DNA of 64,000 nucleotides from Mycobacterium sp. ACS1612 (GTDB lineage Bacteria > Actinomycetota > Actinomycetes > Mycobacteriales > Mycobacteriaceae): contig NZ_LZHZ01000018.1 in assembly GCF_001667505.1 (NCBI RefSeq), forward strand, positions 1 through 64,000, written 5' to 3'. The notes beneath the pieces were generated by a model. It was given only the letters and a program-made list of their open reading frames with translations. It searched no databases and was not told where the DNA came from. The position numbers and the translations under genes were made by a program. Shown piece after piece: positions 17,541-25,548 of the stretch; the stretch's first letter is position 1, and each line of letters begins with the position of its first letter.

Positions 17541-18322
17541 GGGAGCACCGCGGCGATCGTGAGGCGCCCGACGTGTTGTTCGATGATGCCGCGGTCGGCG
17601 ACGGACAGCCCGTCGTCGACGATCAGGTTGTCGACACGTCGCATCCTGGCGAACACATTGGTCCCCACCTCGCGGTACTTGGTGTGATCGGCCAGCACGG
17701 TGAGCTGTGCACCAATCCCGATCAATGTCCGATTCGTCTGTGCCTCAGCCATATTCGGTGTCGTCAAACCCGCCTCCGGATCGAACCCGTGCACGCCGAG
17801 ATACGTGCCGTCCACCCGGAACGACCCGATCGCCGCATCGGCGACCGGTCCGACGAGCGCATCCGACGGGGTGCGGACACCGCCGGACAGATACACCTGC
17901 GGGGCGTCGGCGGCATCACCTCCGGGATCGGTGAGCAGCTCGAACACGCTCAGCGAGTTCGTCACCACCGTTATCGACGACCGGTGCCGCAGCCTGCGCG
18001 CAAGTTCGGTGGTCGTGGTGCCCGCGCTGATCGCGATCGTCATACCATCCTCGACGGTCTCGGCGGCCACCGCCGCGATCGCCGCCTTTTCCGCGCGTTG
18101 TTGGCCGGCCTTCACCGACGACCACGGTTCCTCACCGCGGTTGTGTCTGGCCACCGCGCCACCGTGCACCTTGCGCAGCAGGTTCTGCGCGTCGAGTGCG
18201 TCGAGGTCACGCCGGACCGTCATCTCCGACACGTCGAGTTCGGCGGCCAGGCCGGCGACGCGGACCGCCCCGTCGGCGTTCAACGCGCGCAGGATCGCGT
18301 ATCGGCGTTCGGCGGCGAGCAT
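17537..18322 (-). CDS. DeoR-family transcriptional regulator of galactose genes
   Basis: This 261-residue regulator has an N-terminal DeoR helix-turn-helix (residues ~6-60; AAELDVSEMTVRRDLDAL) and a C-terminal sugar-phosphate-binding DeoRC domain with SAGTTTTELARRL. I chose the ATG at 18322, because the frame upstream to 18346 adds only a short unlikely extension and family members start close to the HTH. It precedes galT and galK and diverges from the symporter gene, so it probably represses both units and responds to a galactose-derived phosphate. Confidence 0.9.
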   Translation of the reverse strand: MLAAERRYAILRALNADGAVRVAGLAAELDVSEMTVRRDLDALDAQNLLRKVHGGAVARHNRGEEPWSSVKAGQQRAEKAAIAAVAAETVEDGMTIAISAGTTTTELARRLRHRSSITVVTNSLSVFELLTDPGGDAADAPQVYLSGGVRTPSDALVGPVADAAIGSFRVDGTYLGVHGFDPEAGLTTPNMAEAQTNRTLIGIGAQLTVLADHTKYREVGTNVFARMRRVDNLIVDDGLSVADRGIIEQHVGRLTIAAVLP

Positions 18323-18447
18323 GAAACCGCACAATATCAAACACAATTTCCCGGTTTGGCCCAGATTGCCCGGTTGGTGCTGTTAGTTTCTGGTTGTTTG
18401 TGACCGAACCTGTGCTTACTCCGACTCAAAGGAGTTGATTACCGCAG
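18323..18447. promoter_or_regulatory. Divergent control region of the galactose cluster
   Basis: This 125-bp gap carries promoters for the DeoR-galTK unit and the symporter. It is AT-richer than its surroundings and has an inverted pair AAACCG (18324-18329) and CGGTTT (18352-18357), and A/C-rich tcaaacacaa facing ggttgtttgtga farther right, an imperfect inverted match. These are reasonable DeoR operator candidates. AAAGGAG ahead of 18448 is the symporter ribosome-binding site. Confidence 0.45.
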
Positions 18448-20139
18448 ATGACCGAGAACGTGCTGCGCCTCAACCTCGGCTGGCTCGACTACATGCTCGT
18501 GGCCATCTATTTCGTCTTCGTGCTCGGCATCGGCTTCATTGCCCGCAGTCAGATCTCGACCAGCCTGGACTTCTTCCTGTCCGGTCGCCGGTTGCCCGCC
18601 TGGGTCACCGGCCTGGCGTTCATCTCGGCGAACCTCGGCGCCGTCGAGATCATGGGCATGTCCGCCAACGGTGCCCAGGTCGGGTTGTCGACCATGCACT
18701 ACTACTGGATCGGCGCGATCCCGGCCATGCTCTTCCTCGGCGTGGTGATGATGCCGTTCTACTACGGCTCCAAAGTGCGAAGCGTGCCCGAGTTCATGCG
18801 GCGGCGCTTCGGCCCTGGCGCTCACCTGGTCAACGCGATCAGCTTCGCCACCGCTCAGGTGCTGATCGCCGGCGTCAACCTGTTCCTGTTGGCAACGGTG
18901 ATCAATGCGCTGCTCGGGTGGCCGCGTTGGTTGTCGCTGATCGTCGCGGCGCTGGTAGTGCTCAGCTACATCACACTGGGCGGCCTTTCCGCGGCGATCT
19001 ACAACGAGGTGCTGCAGTTCTTCGTGATCGTAGCGGCGCTGGTGCCGTTGACCATCTTCGGGCTGATCAAAGTCGGCGGCTGGAATGGCTTGAAGGACAA
19101 GGTCATCGACACCATGACCGACGGCAAAGTGACCGCAACGACAAGCGAGCAGCTGACCACGTGGCCCGGCACGGCGCTGTCCGGTTTCTCCAGTCCGGTG
19201 TGGTCGGTGATCGGCATCGTGTTCGGCCTTGGATTCGTGTTGTCATTCGGTTACTGGACCACCAACTTCGTCGAGGTGCAGCGCGCGATGGCGTCGGATT
19301 CCATTTCCGCGGCGCGACGCTCGCCGATCATCGGATCGTTCCCAAAGATGTTCATTCCGTTCGTGATCATCGTGCCCGGCATGATCGCCGCGGCATCAAT
19401 CGGCGACATGATCCGGCTGAAAACCACTGGCGAGGGCGACATCACGTACAACGACGCGATGTTGCTGATGATCCGCGACATCCTGCCCAACGGCTTGCTC
19501 GGCGTAGCGATCGCGGGTCTGCTCGCCTCGTTCATGGCGGGCATGGCCGCCAACATCTCGGCGTTCAACACGGTGTTCAGCTACGACATCTGGCAGGACT
19601 ACGTCGTCAAGGACCGACCGGACAGCTACTACATCGCGGTCGGCCGGATCGCCACCATCGCTGCGACGATCCTGGCCATCTTCACCGCGTTGATCGCGGC
19701 GGGCTACTCGAACCTGATGGACTACCTGCAGACACTGTTCGGGTTCTTCAACGCCCCGCTGTTTGCGACGTTCATCCTCGGTATGTTCTGGAAGCGGATG
19801 TCCTCGACCGCGGGTTGGACCGGCCTGGTGTCCGGGACACTTTCCGCCATCTTCGTTTTCATCCTCTCCAAGGTCGGTGTGATCAGCCTGCCCGGTCAGG
19901 GTGTGCCGTTCGTCGCCGCGTCGGTGGCCTTCGTCGTCGACATCGCCGTCAGCATCGCCGTCACCATGGTCACCACGCCGAAGCCGGCCAGCGAGTTGGT
20001 CGGCCTGGTGTACTCGGAGACGTCGAAGGACGTCTTCTCCGATCCGGAGAGTGCCGGAAAAGCCTGGTACTACAAGCCCGTTCCGCTGGCCGGGCTCTCC
20101 CTTGCCCTTGTCATCGTGCTCAACATCGTCTTCCACTGA
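18448..20139 (+). CDS. Sodium/solute symporter (SSS family), probably galactose uptake
   Basis: This 563-residue transporter has about fourteen hydrophobic helices of the SSS fold. Characteristic segments include DFFLSGRRLPAWVTGLAF, the glycine-rich GGLSAAIYNE in helix 5, and SFGYWTTNFVEVQRAMAS with the sodium-site region IAGLLASFMAGMAANISAFN. SGLT-like members co-transport sugars with sodium. Position opposite the DeoR-galTK genes makes galactose the likely substrate, though this is inference. A strong AAAGGAG site precedes the ATG. The next gene follows after 15 bases. Confidence 0.88.
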   Translation: MTENVLRLNLGWLDYMLVAIYFVFVLGIGFIARSQISTSLDFFLSGRRLPAWVTGLAFISANLGAVEIMGMSANGAQVGLSTMHYYWIGAIPAMLFLGVVMMPFYYGSKVRSVPEFMRRRFGPGAHLVNAISFATAQVLIAGVNLFLLATVINALLGWPRWLSLIVAALVVLSYITLGGLSAAIYNEVLQFFVIVAALVPLTIFGLIKVGGWNGLKDKVIDTMTDGKVTATTSEQLTTWPGTALSGFSSPVWSVIGIVFGLGFVLSFGYWTTNFVEVQRAMASDSISAARRSPIIGSFPKMFIPFVIIVPGMIAAASIGDMIRLKTTGEGDITYNDAMLLMIRDILPNGLLGVAIAGLLASFMAGMAANISAFNTVFSYDIWQDYVVKDRPDSYYIAVGRIATIAATILAIFTALIAAGYSNLMDYLQTLFGFFNAPLFATFILGMFWKRMSSTAGWTGLVSGTLSAIFVFILSKVGVISLPGQGVPFVAASVAFVVDIAVSIAVTMVTTPKPASELVGLVYSETSKDVFSDPESAGKAWYYKPVPLAGLSLALVIVLNIVFH

Positions 20140-20154
20140 TTAGAGGAAACCCAG

Positions 20155-20430
20155 ATGCGACACCTGTTCGACGTTCGCAACATCATCGGTGCGCTGCTCG
20201 GCATCTACGGCATCGTGTTGACCATCGCCGGCTTCGCCCCCGGTCTGCTCGGTGACCACCACAGCTCCGCCACCGACAATCCCGTAGACCTCTACGTCGG
20301 CACCGATGCCAACTGGTGGGTGGGACTGGTGCTGATCGGCGTGTCGGCCGTGTTCATCGGTTGGGCGCTACTGCGGCCGGTGAAGATTCCCGAGTCGGAC
20401 TCGGAGCCGACCGAACCGCGGCAGCACTAG
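20155..20430 (+). CDS. Small two-helix membrane protein paired with the symporter
   Basis: This 91-residue protein has two hydrophobic helices (about 9-30 and 53-71) and a charged Glu/Pro-rich tail. AGAGGAAA just ahead of the ATG and the 15-base spacing show it is co-transcribed with the SSS transporter. I know no defined function; a subunit or stabiliser of the symporter is the natural guess. Its stop shares the tetranucleotide CTAG with the convergent transporter gene. Confidence 0.8.
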   Translation: MRHLFDVRNIIGALLGIYGIVLTIAGFAPGLLGDHHSSATDNPVDLYVGTDANWWVGLVLIGVSAVFIGWALLRPVKIPESDSEPTEPRQH

Positions 20431-21320
20431 GTGCCTCGGCGCGCCACCGCCGCCTCGAGTTGCTCTTCGTAGGCGCCCTCGTCGCGTCCGAGCGCGATGG
20501 TGGCCGCCACCATCGCGACGGTGCTGATGGTGATCAGTACCGCGTCGAGTTGGCTGACGTCCAGGTTCTCGCCGAGCACCACCGCGCCGAGCAGCACGGC
20601 GATCAGCGGCTCGAGCACCAGCATCGTCGGCACTGACGTCTGCAGTGATCCCGCGTGAAAAGCGGACTGCTGCAAGAACGTTGCGAAAACCGCGATCAAT
20701 ACGAGCAGATACGGCACCGGCGTGATGAGCAACGCGTGCAGACCTTCGTAGATCAGCACGTGCATCAGCAGCTTGGTCAGCACGGCGACGACACCGAACA
20801 ACACCCCGACCGCCAGCGCGAGCAGCACGGCCCGTTTCCATCCCAACGTGCGGGTCGCCACGATGACGCAGGCGCCGACGGCGGCCGTGCAGATCACCGC
20901 GACCAACGCCGACAGCGGCAGCGACGCCTCGTAGTCACCGGGTCTGGTCTTGGCCAGCACCACGAACACCGCGAGGGCCACGGTCAACACCAGCGCCCAC
21001 ACCCATTCGCCGCGAGTGACGCGCCTGCGGGCCATTCGTGCGCTCAACGGCAACGCGAACAGCAGCGCGGACACCAGGATCGGCTGCACCAGAAGCAGCG
21101 AACCCTTCGCAAGCGCCAGTGCCTGGAAGCCGTAGCCGGCGACCGCGGCCGCGGTGCCTGCCCACCACAGCGGCCTGCGCAGCAGTGTCAGGAACATCAC
21201 CGAACTCACGCCGTGCTCCTGGGGCACGTCGACGGTGGCGCGCTGACGCACCACAATGCCGATCGCCAGAAAGACGGCGGCGAGCAAGGCGAACAACACC
21301 GTCAGACCATGGCCTACCAA
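20427..21320 (-). CDS. DMT/EamA-like membrane transporter
   Basis: This 297-residue protein has about nine to ten hydrophobic helices arranged as two similar halves, in the manner of drug/metabolite transporters. The C-terminal LVLEPLIAVLLGAVVLGE resembles the EamA signature (E-P near the last helices). Relatives in mycobacteria are unannotated DMT proteins with unknown substrates. The C-terminus ends in a charged tail (EGAYEEQLEAAVARRG). It is monocistronic. Confidence 0.8.
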   Translation of the reverse strand: MVGHGLTVLFALLAAVFLAIGIVVRQRATVDVPQEHGVSSVMFLTLLRRPLWWAGTAAAVAGYGFQALALAKGSLLLVQPILVSALLFALPLSARMARRRVTRGEWVWALVLTVALAVFVVLAKTRPGDYEASLPLSALVAVICTAAVGACVIVATRTLGWKRAVLLALAVGVLFGVVAVLTKLLMHVLIYEGLHALLITPVPYLLVLIAVFATFLQQSAFHAGSLQTSVPTMLVLEPLIAVLLGAVVLGENLDVSQLDAVLITISTVAMVAATIALGRDEGAYEEQLEAAVARRGT

Positions 21321-21445
21321 GCGTCGAGTTCCTTTCAGGCCACGGCCACCACATGAATAAGAACAACATATTCGTCGGGGCCGCCCAAGCGCGAGGCGAT
21401 CTCGAGATGGTTTCGAACTTGCCTGGCCGGGGCATAGAACCGCGC

Positions 21446-21787
21446 ATGAACGTGCGACGGTTGATTCTGCTGGTGGGTGCGGTCGTGTTGGTCGTCGGGG
21501 TGATCGGACTGCTGATGCCCGTATCGGTGCCGGGGCCCGACGGTGGCGACATCGGGTGCGGTAATGCGTTGGCTCAGGACTCGTCAGCCGCGCAGCAGGC
21601 CGACAATCAGAACCCGGCCAACCTGCCGATCATCAATCAGGTCGTCCCGCACACCAACTATGCGGCCGAATGCTCCTCCGCGGTTTCCAGCAGGCGCTCA
21701 TGGACGATCCCGGTGGCCGTCATCGGCCTGGTTGCGATTGCCGGTTCGTTCTTCGTCGGGGGCAGGACTGGCGCCAGGACTCCCTAG
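21446..21787 (+). CDS. Small membrane protein with two helices and an extracytoplasmic loop
   Basis: This 113-residue protein has a first membrane helix (about 4-26, LILLVGAVVLVVGVIGLL), an extracytoplasmic region with two cysteines (GCGNALAQ and AECSSAV) that may form a disulfide, and a second helix (about 88-106). An in-frame ATG at 21353 would add 31 residues; I preferred 21446 because the extension is polar and not helix-like. No family is recognised. The stop shares CTAG with the convergent gene. Confidence 0.65.
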   Translation: MNVRRLILLVGAVVLVVGVIGLLMPVSVPGPDGGDIGCGNALAQDSSAAQQADNQNPANLPIINQVVPHTNYAAECSSAVSSRRSWTIPVAVIGLVAIAGSFFVGGRTGARTP

Positions 21788-22059
21788 CTGGCCTCGCGGT
21801 TGTCGACCAGATGCACGTGCGGCTGACGCGGCTCCTCGGGAGCGAGACGGTCGTTGACCCGCTCGACCACCGAGTCCACCCGGTTGACGGCTCGGTCGCA
21901 GAGGTCTCGCACGCGGTCGCCCGCGGCGTCCACGTCGTCGGCCGCACTCAGTAGGTAGGCCCTGACATTGACCCGCAACCGCTCACCCGCCCGCCGCACC
22001 CGACGGCGCAACCGGTCGTCGATCTCGACGGTGACGTAGGGCAACACCTGAAGCTTCAT
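21784..22059 (-). CDS. Conserved hypothetical basic helical protein
   Basis: This 91-residue protein starts with a beta-like segment (MKLQVLPYVTVEIDD) followed by a long arginine-rich amphipathic helix region and ends HVHLVDNREAS. The ATG at 22059 is preceded by GGGGAGG, a good ribosome site. No domain is recognised. The helical, basic nature could suit nucleic-acid or membrane association, but that is speculation. Confidence 0.65.
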   Translation of the reverse strand: MKLQVLPYVTVEIDDRLRRRVRRAGERLRVNVRAYLLSAADDVDAAGDRVRDLCDRAVNRVDSVVERVNDRLAPEEPRQPHVHLVDNREAS

Positions 22060-22130
22060 TCGCGCCTCCCCTTCGTGGATGCCTGGCCTCAGCGTACTGG
22101 GCATCGCAGGCGGGAGGGCTCGGCGGCGGG

Positions 22131-22538
22131 CTACGAGCCGGAGTCGCCGCTGTCGGCGCTGTCCTTGTCCTCCTGCGCCTTCTGGATCGCGGCCCTGCCC
22201 TCCGGGCTGCCTGCCGAATTGCCCGGGTCCTTCGCGGTCGCGACGGTGGCGTTGCAGTTCAGGTAGACCAACACCGTGTCGGTGACGGGGCTGAAATCGT
22301 CGCCCTTGATCCAAGGCGCCGACTGGGAGTGGCTGACTATGCAGTCGTCATCGGAGAGGGTGTCCCCGGCCCGACTCGCGATGACGGCCTTCTTGCCCGC
22401 ATCGCTGATGGCTTTCGAAGCGTCGCCGTAGGTCTGACCGCTGTAGTCGTCGGCGGCGGCGACCCCGGAACCGAAGAACGCCAGCGACGTCGCCGCCGCA
22501 CCGACAACGGCGATCCCGTAAACGCCGAACTTCCTCAT
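22131..22538 (-). CDS. Small exported protein with conserved cysteine pair
   Basis: This 135-residue protein has a signal peptide cut after GVAAAD (about residue 29), a mature part with YGDASKAISDAGKKAVIASR, two cysteines (DDDCIVSH and VYLNCNATV) likely to form a disulfide, and an acidic Ser/Asp tail. The pattern fits PASTA-like or DUF-type secreted proteins of mycobacteria, but I cannot name the family. GGAGG lies just upstream of the ATG. It diverges from the lipoprotein gene at 22779. Confidence 0.8.
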   Translation of the reverse strand: MRKFGVYGIAVVGAAATSLAFFGSGVAAADDYSGQTYGDASKAISDAGKKAVIASRAGDTLSDDDCIVSHSQSAPWIKGDDFSPVTDTVLVYLNCNATVATAKDPGNSAGSPEGRAAIQKAQEDKDSADSGDSGS

Positions 22539-22619
22539 GTGCGTCCTCCGTGTGATGTACCTGTGGTTGTCCTTCCGAGACACTGGGTGTCTGGTGGTCA
22601 GGACGTTAGAGTCACCGCC

Positions 22620-22657
22620 TGGCAGGACGCTGGTAAGAAATATGCAATCTCCTGCCA
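22620..22657. repeat. Inverted repeat TGGCAGG ... CCTGCCA in a divergent intergenic region
   Basis: TGGCAGG (22620-22626) and CCTGCCA (22651-22657) are perfect 7-bp inverted arms separated by 24 bases, between the divergent exported-protein and lipoprotein genes. The half-site CTGCCA is the same as in the direct repeats upstream of the MKK-type peptides, so it may bind the same regulator. Confidence 0.4.
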
Positions 22658-22720
22658 ATTTCAGGTCGCCCTTGACGCCCGATTTGGACCGTCAGGTCTA
22701 ACCGACCAGCGACTTACGCG

Positions 22721-22750
22721 TTGACTACCTGCTTTTTTGGACGATATAGT
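22721..22750 (+). promoter_or_regulatory. Candidate SigA-type promoter of lipoprotein copy 2
   Basis: TTGACT (22721-22726) and TATAGT (22745-22750) with an 18-base spacer give a near-consensus housekeeping promoter. The implied transcript starts about 22 bases before the ATG at 22779. An A/T run (GCTTTTTTGG) fills the spacer. Confidence 0.6.
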
Positions 22751-22778
22751 TCAGTTCTCTACACAGATAGGACACAGC

Positions 22779-23060
22779 ATGATGTCTGGCCGTACGGCTC
22801 GTCGCCTCGCCGCAACCGCGGCCATGGGCGCCGTCATCGGAATGGGCGCACTGACCGCCTGCGGTGAGGGCGAAAAGGCACCCGAGACCACCACCCCCAC
22901 CACCACGACCACCACCAGCGCGACGACGTCGGCCCCCGCGCCTGCGCCCGCGCCTACGGAGAAGTCGATCAACCCGACCGGTGGAAACCTGTTTTCGCCC
23001 TCGGTCAAGGCGCCTTCCGCGCCGACTGCCATTCCTGGCAACAAAGAGAACACCGGATAG
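22779..23060 (+). CDS. Small Thr/Pro-rich lipoprotein, copy 2
   Basis: This 93-residue protein has a lipoprotein signal peptide with lipobox LTAC (Cys28), an acidic start to the mature part (GEGEKAPE), a Thr/Pro-rich spacer, an Ala-Pro repeat and the tail PTEKSINPTGGNLFSPSVKA. The tail is nearly the same as that of the gene at 6569, with substitutions mainly of Pro for Ser. I start at the first of two adjacent ATGs (22779 or 22782). Divergence in the spacer with conservation in the tail points to a constrained C-terminal function. Confidence 0.82.
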   Translation: MMSGRTARRLAATAAMGAVIGMGALTACGEGEKAPETTTPTTTTTTSATTSAPAPAPAPTEKSINPTGGNLFSPSVKAPSAPTAIPGNKENTG

Positions 23061-23093
23061 GTCGATCTCGTCCAATTCGCGACGCCGGCACCG

Positions 23094-23735
23094 TCAGCGC
23101 ACTGCGGTGCCGGCGGTCGCGTAGGACGCCACATGGCCGATGGCCATGTTCAACGCCGACTGCATCAGCCGCGGGTCGCGGCCGGTCTGCGACAGCAGAT
23201 AGCCGCCTTCGACCGCCGCAAGTAGCCCTGTCGCAAGGGATTTCACGTCGATGTCGGCGACGAGCGCGCCGGCCTCACGCATCCGCTCCAGCGCTGCGCC
23301 CAGCAGGTCGCGCCATTGCGTGAAGTGTTCGGCAAGCGAAGCCCTTGCCTTGTCGTCGGTATCGGACAGTTCGGCGGCCAGCGAACCGAGTTCGCACCCC
23401 CACAGCCCGCGTCGAAGCGCACATCTCTGCACCATCGCGTCGCGCCAGGTGTACAGCCCGCGGAAGGAATCCACCTTCTCCAACCGAAGCCGCTGCCACG
23501 ACAGGATCTCGTCGGCGCGCATCGTGATGACCTCGTACACCAACTCCGATTTGTCCTCGAAGTGTTGGTAGAACTGGGATTTACTCGTCGCGCTTGCCGC
23601 CAGCACGTCGTCGATGGTGGTGGCTGCCACGCCCTGCACATGCATCAACTCCGCGGCCGCAAGGACGATCCGGTTGCGGGTAGCCGCGCCGCGTGCTGTC
23701 AGCTTCGGCCGCGTTGCAGGATCGGTCGCCGGCAC
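23094..23735 (-). CDS. TetR-family regulator
   Basis: This 213-residue regulator has an N-terminal TetR helix-turn-helix (about 17-63; GVAATTIDDVLAASATSKSQ then FYQHFEDKSELVYEV) and a C-terminal ligand-binding domain of the TetR_C_16/33 type, with conserved WGCELGSLAAELSD. It follows the MFS transporter gene by five bases on the same strand, so it probably regulates that transporter and itself. Confidence 0.9.
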   Translation of the reverse strand: MPATDPATRPKLTARGAATRNRIVLAAAELMHVQGVAATTIDDVLAASATSKSQFYQHFEDKSELVYEVITMRADEILSWQRLRLEKVDSFRGLYTWRDAMVQRCALRRGLWGCELGSLAAELSDTDDKARASLAEHFTQWRDLLGAALERMREAGALVADIDVKSLATGLLAAVEGGYLLSQTGRDPRLMQSALNMAIGHVASYATAGTAVR

Positions 23736-23739
23736 CCAT

Positions 23740-25047
23740 TCACTTTAACCCTGCGGATTGGAACGTTTGGTCCGATATCGCTTGCGGGAGCGGACGCCCG
23801 GCGGTTTCCTCGATGGTCAGGATCGTCGCCAGCGACGCGATCGCGGCCACCACGACGTAGTACGCGGGTGCGACGGCGTCGCCCGTCTCGGCGGTCAGCC
23901 AGGTGACGACGTAGGGCGTGGTGCCGCCGAACGCGGCGACGCAGACGTTGTAGCCGGTGGAGAAGCCGCTGTAGCGGACCCGGGTGGCGAACAGTTCGAC
24001 GCCCGCGGCGACCGCCGTCGACGCATACACCGCCTCGATCACCGCCAAGCCACAGTGTGCCGCGATCGCCGCCGCCACCGAACCGGAATTGAGGAGAAGG
24101 AACAGCGGATAGCCGAGCACCGCGAAGGCCGCCGCGCCCGCGATCAGCATGGGCCGTCGGCCGACCCGGTCCGACAGCGCGGCCAGCGGGAGGATCAGCA
24201 CCAGCGCAACCAGACTGGCCAGGGTGATCGAGACGAACGCCGTGGTCTTCGAGAACTGCAGCGTCCTGATGAAGTAGGTGGGCAGGAACGTGAACACGAC
24301 GTAGTAGCCGATGTTGTAGATGATCATCAGCCCGATCACCTGAAGGATCGGCCGCCACGCGGTGCCGACCGCCTCCTTCAGCGGCGACTTCGCAACCTGC
24401 TTGGCCTTGCTGAGTTCGGCGAACTGCGGGGTGTCGTCGAGTCGCAGCCGGATGTACAGGCCGACGAGCCCCAGCGGGCCCGCGAGCAGGAAGGGGATGC
24501 GCCAGCCGTAGCTCTCCATCGCGGCGGCGGGCAGCAGCGCCTGCAGCAGCGTCACGGTCACCGAGCCGATCAGGAATCCGAGCACTCCGGACCACACCAT
24601 GAACGTGACCGTCAGGCCGCGGCGTCTGTCCGAGGCGAATTCGGCCAGATACACCGCGCCGCCGCCGTACTCGCCGCCGGCCGAGAAGCCCTGCAGACAC
24701 CGGAGGAACAACAGCAACAGCGGCGCGGCGACGCCGATCGTCGAGTAGGTGGGCAGCAGGCCGATCGCCAGCGTCGCGCTCGCCATCAGCAGGATGACGA
24801 GCGCGAGGACTCGCTGTCTGCCGATCCGGTCACCGAGCGGTCCGAACACGAATCCGCCGACAGGACGCATGAAGAACGCCGCCGCGAAGATCGCGAACGT
24901 GTTCAGCAGCGCCGCTGTTTCGTTTCCGGAGGGAAAGAAATTCGCCGCGATGAAGGTGGCCAGGAATCCGTAGATCGCGAAGTCGAACCACTCCACCGCG
25001 TTGCCGATCGATGCGCCGGTCACTGCCTTGCGAACATCCTGTGGCAC
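23740..25047 (-). CDS. MFS transporter, metabolite:H+ symporter (MHS) family
   Basis: This 435-residue protein has twelve hydrophobic helices and family signatures [14 protein letters not shown] near the N-terminus, [19 protein letters not shown] in loop 2-3 and [15 protein letters not shown] in helix 5. MHS members import organic acids or betaines with protons (ProP/ShiA/KgtP-like). I chose the GTG at 25047 because GGGAGAG lies eight bases upstream; the in-frame ATG at 25083 sits within the hairpin region instead. It is followed directly by a TetR gene. Confidence 0.9.
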   Translation of the reverse strand: MPQDVRKAVTGASIGNAVEWFDFAIYGFLATFIAANFFPSGNETAALLNTFAIFAAAFFMRPVGGFVFGPLGDRIGRQRVLALVILLMASATLAIGLLPTYSTIGVAAPLLLLFLRCLQGFSAGGEYGGGAVYLAEFASDRRRGLTVTFMVWSGVLGFLIGSVTVTLLQALLPAAAMESYGWRIPFLLAGPLGLVGLYIRLRLDDTPQFAELSKAKQVAKSPLKEAVGTAWRPILQVIGLMIIYNIGYYVVFTFLPTYFIRTLQFSKTTAFVSITLASLVALVLILPLAALSDRVGRRPMLIAGAAAFAVLGYPLFLLLNSGSVAAAIAAHCGLAVIEAVYASTAVAAGVELFATRVRYSGFSTGYNVCVAAFGGTTPYVVTWLTAETGDAVAPAYYVVVAAIASLATILTIEETAGRPLPQAISDQTFQSAGLK

Positions 25048-25054
25048 GAAGACT

Positions 25055-25097
25055 CTCCCGAAAGTAAGCGTCCCGCTGAGCAATTCGCTTACGGGAG
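25055..25097. repeat. Interrupted inverted repeat upstream of the MFS gene
   Basis: GTAAGCG (25064-25070) and CGCTTAC (25086-25092) are perfect inverted arms; the outer CTCCC (25055-25059) and GGGAG (25093-25097) extend the symmetry, with a few extra bases on one side. It overlaps the MFS ribosome-binding region. It could be a TetR operator or a terminator for the operon ending at 25129. Confidence 0.4.
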
Positions 25098-25128
25098 CGC
25101 AGGTCGCCTCCCTGACAAGATAACCGGC

Positions 25129-25548
25129 TCAGTTCGTCCAATAGGGCCGAGTCATCAGGACGAAGAGCACAAGCACCGCCAGCGGAGCCAGCAGCGGCAC
25201 CCACGGCAGTTGGAACGGAAGCGACACCGCGGCAAGGCCAGCTGCGGTGAAGCCTGCGGCGCCGAGCACACTCGGTGCCGCCACCGCCGCGGTGTGCCGC
25301 AGCACCAGATACGCCGCCGCACACAACCCGGACGTCGCGGTCAGCACCGGCGGGGCATCGGCGAGCACGAGCACTGCGACAGTCGCCAGCACCGCGAGCG
25401 CGGGGGCAGGACGAAAAACGCTGCCCGCCAACACCGCGACGGCGGCGAAGACGGCGGCGAACAAGGCCGTCCTGTCCGCCTGCACCGCCGCCGACGCGAC
25501 CATCAACAGCCCGAACGATGCCGAGACCGCACGCGCCTGCAGTGTCAT
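25129..25548 (-). CDS. Hydrophobic membrane protein of the MoxR/DUF58 operon
   Basis: This 139-residue protein has about four to five hydrophobic helices rich in Ala, Val and Leu and ends TRPYWTN. The start overlaps the stop of the DUF58 gene by four bases (ATGA), making it the last gene of the operon. No named family is evident; similar short membrane proteins often end MoxR-DUF58 operons in mycobacteria. Confidence 0.75.
   Translation of the reverse strand: MTLQARAVSASFGLLMVASAAVQADRTALFAAVFAAVAVLAGSVFRPAPALAVLATVAVLVLADAPPVLTATSGLCAAAYLVLRHTAAVAAPSVLGAAGFTAAGLAAVSLPFQLPWVPLLAPLAVLVLFVLMTRPYWTN

Noticed and set aside
18435..20255. 606-codon plus-strand frame overlapping the symporter
   Set aside because: It is an out-of-frame shadow; the symporter frame has membrane helices and family motifs.
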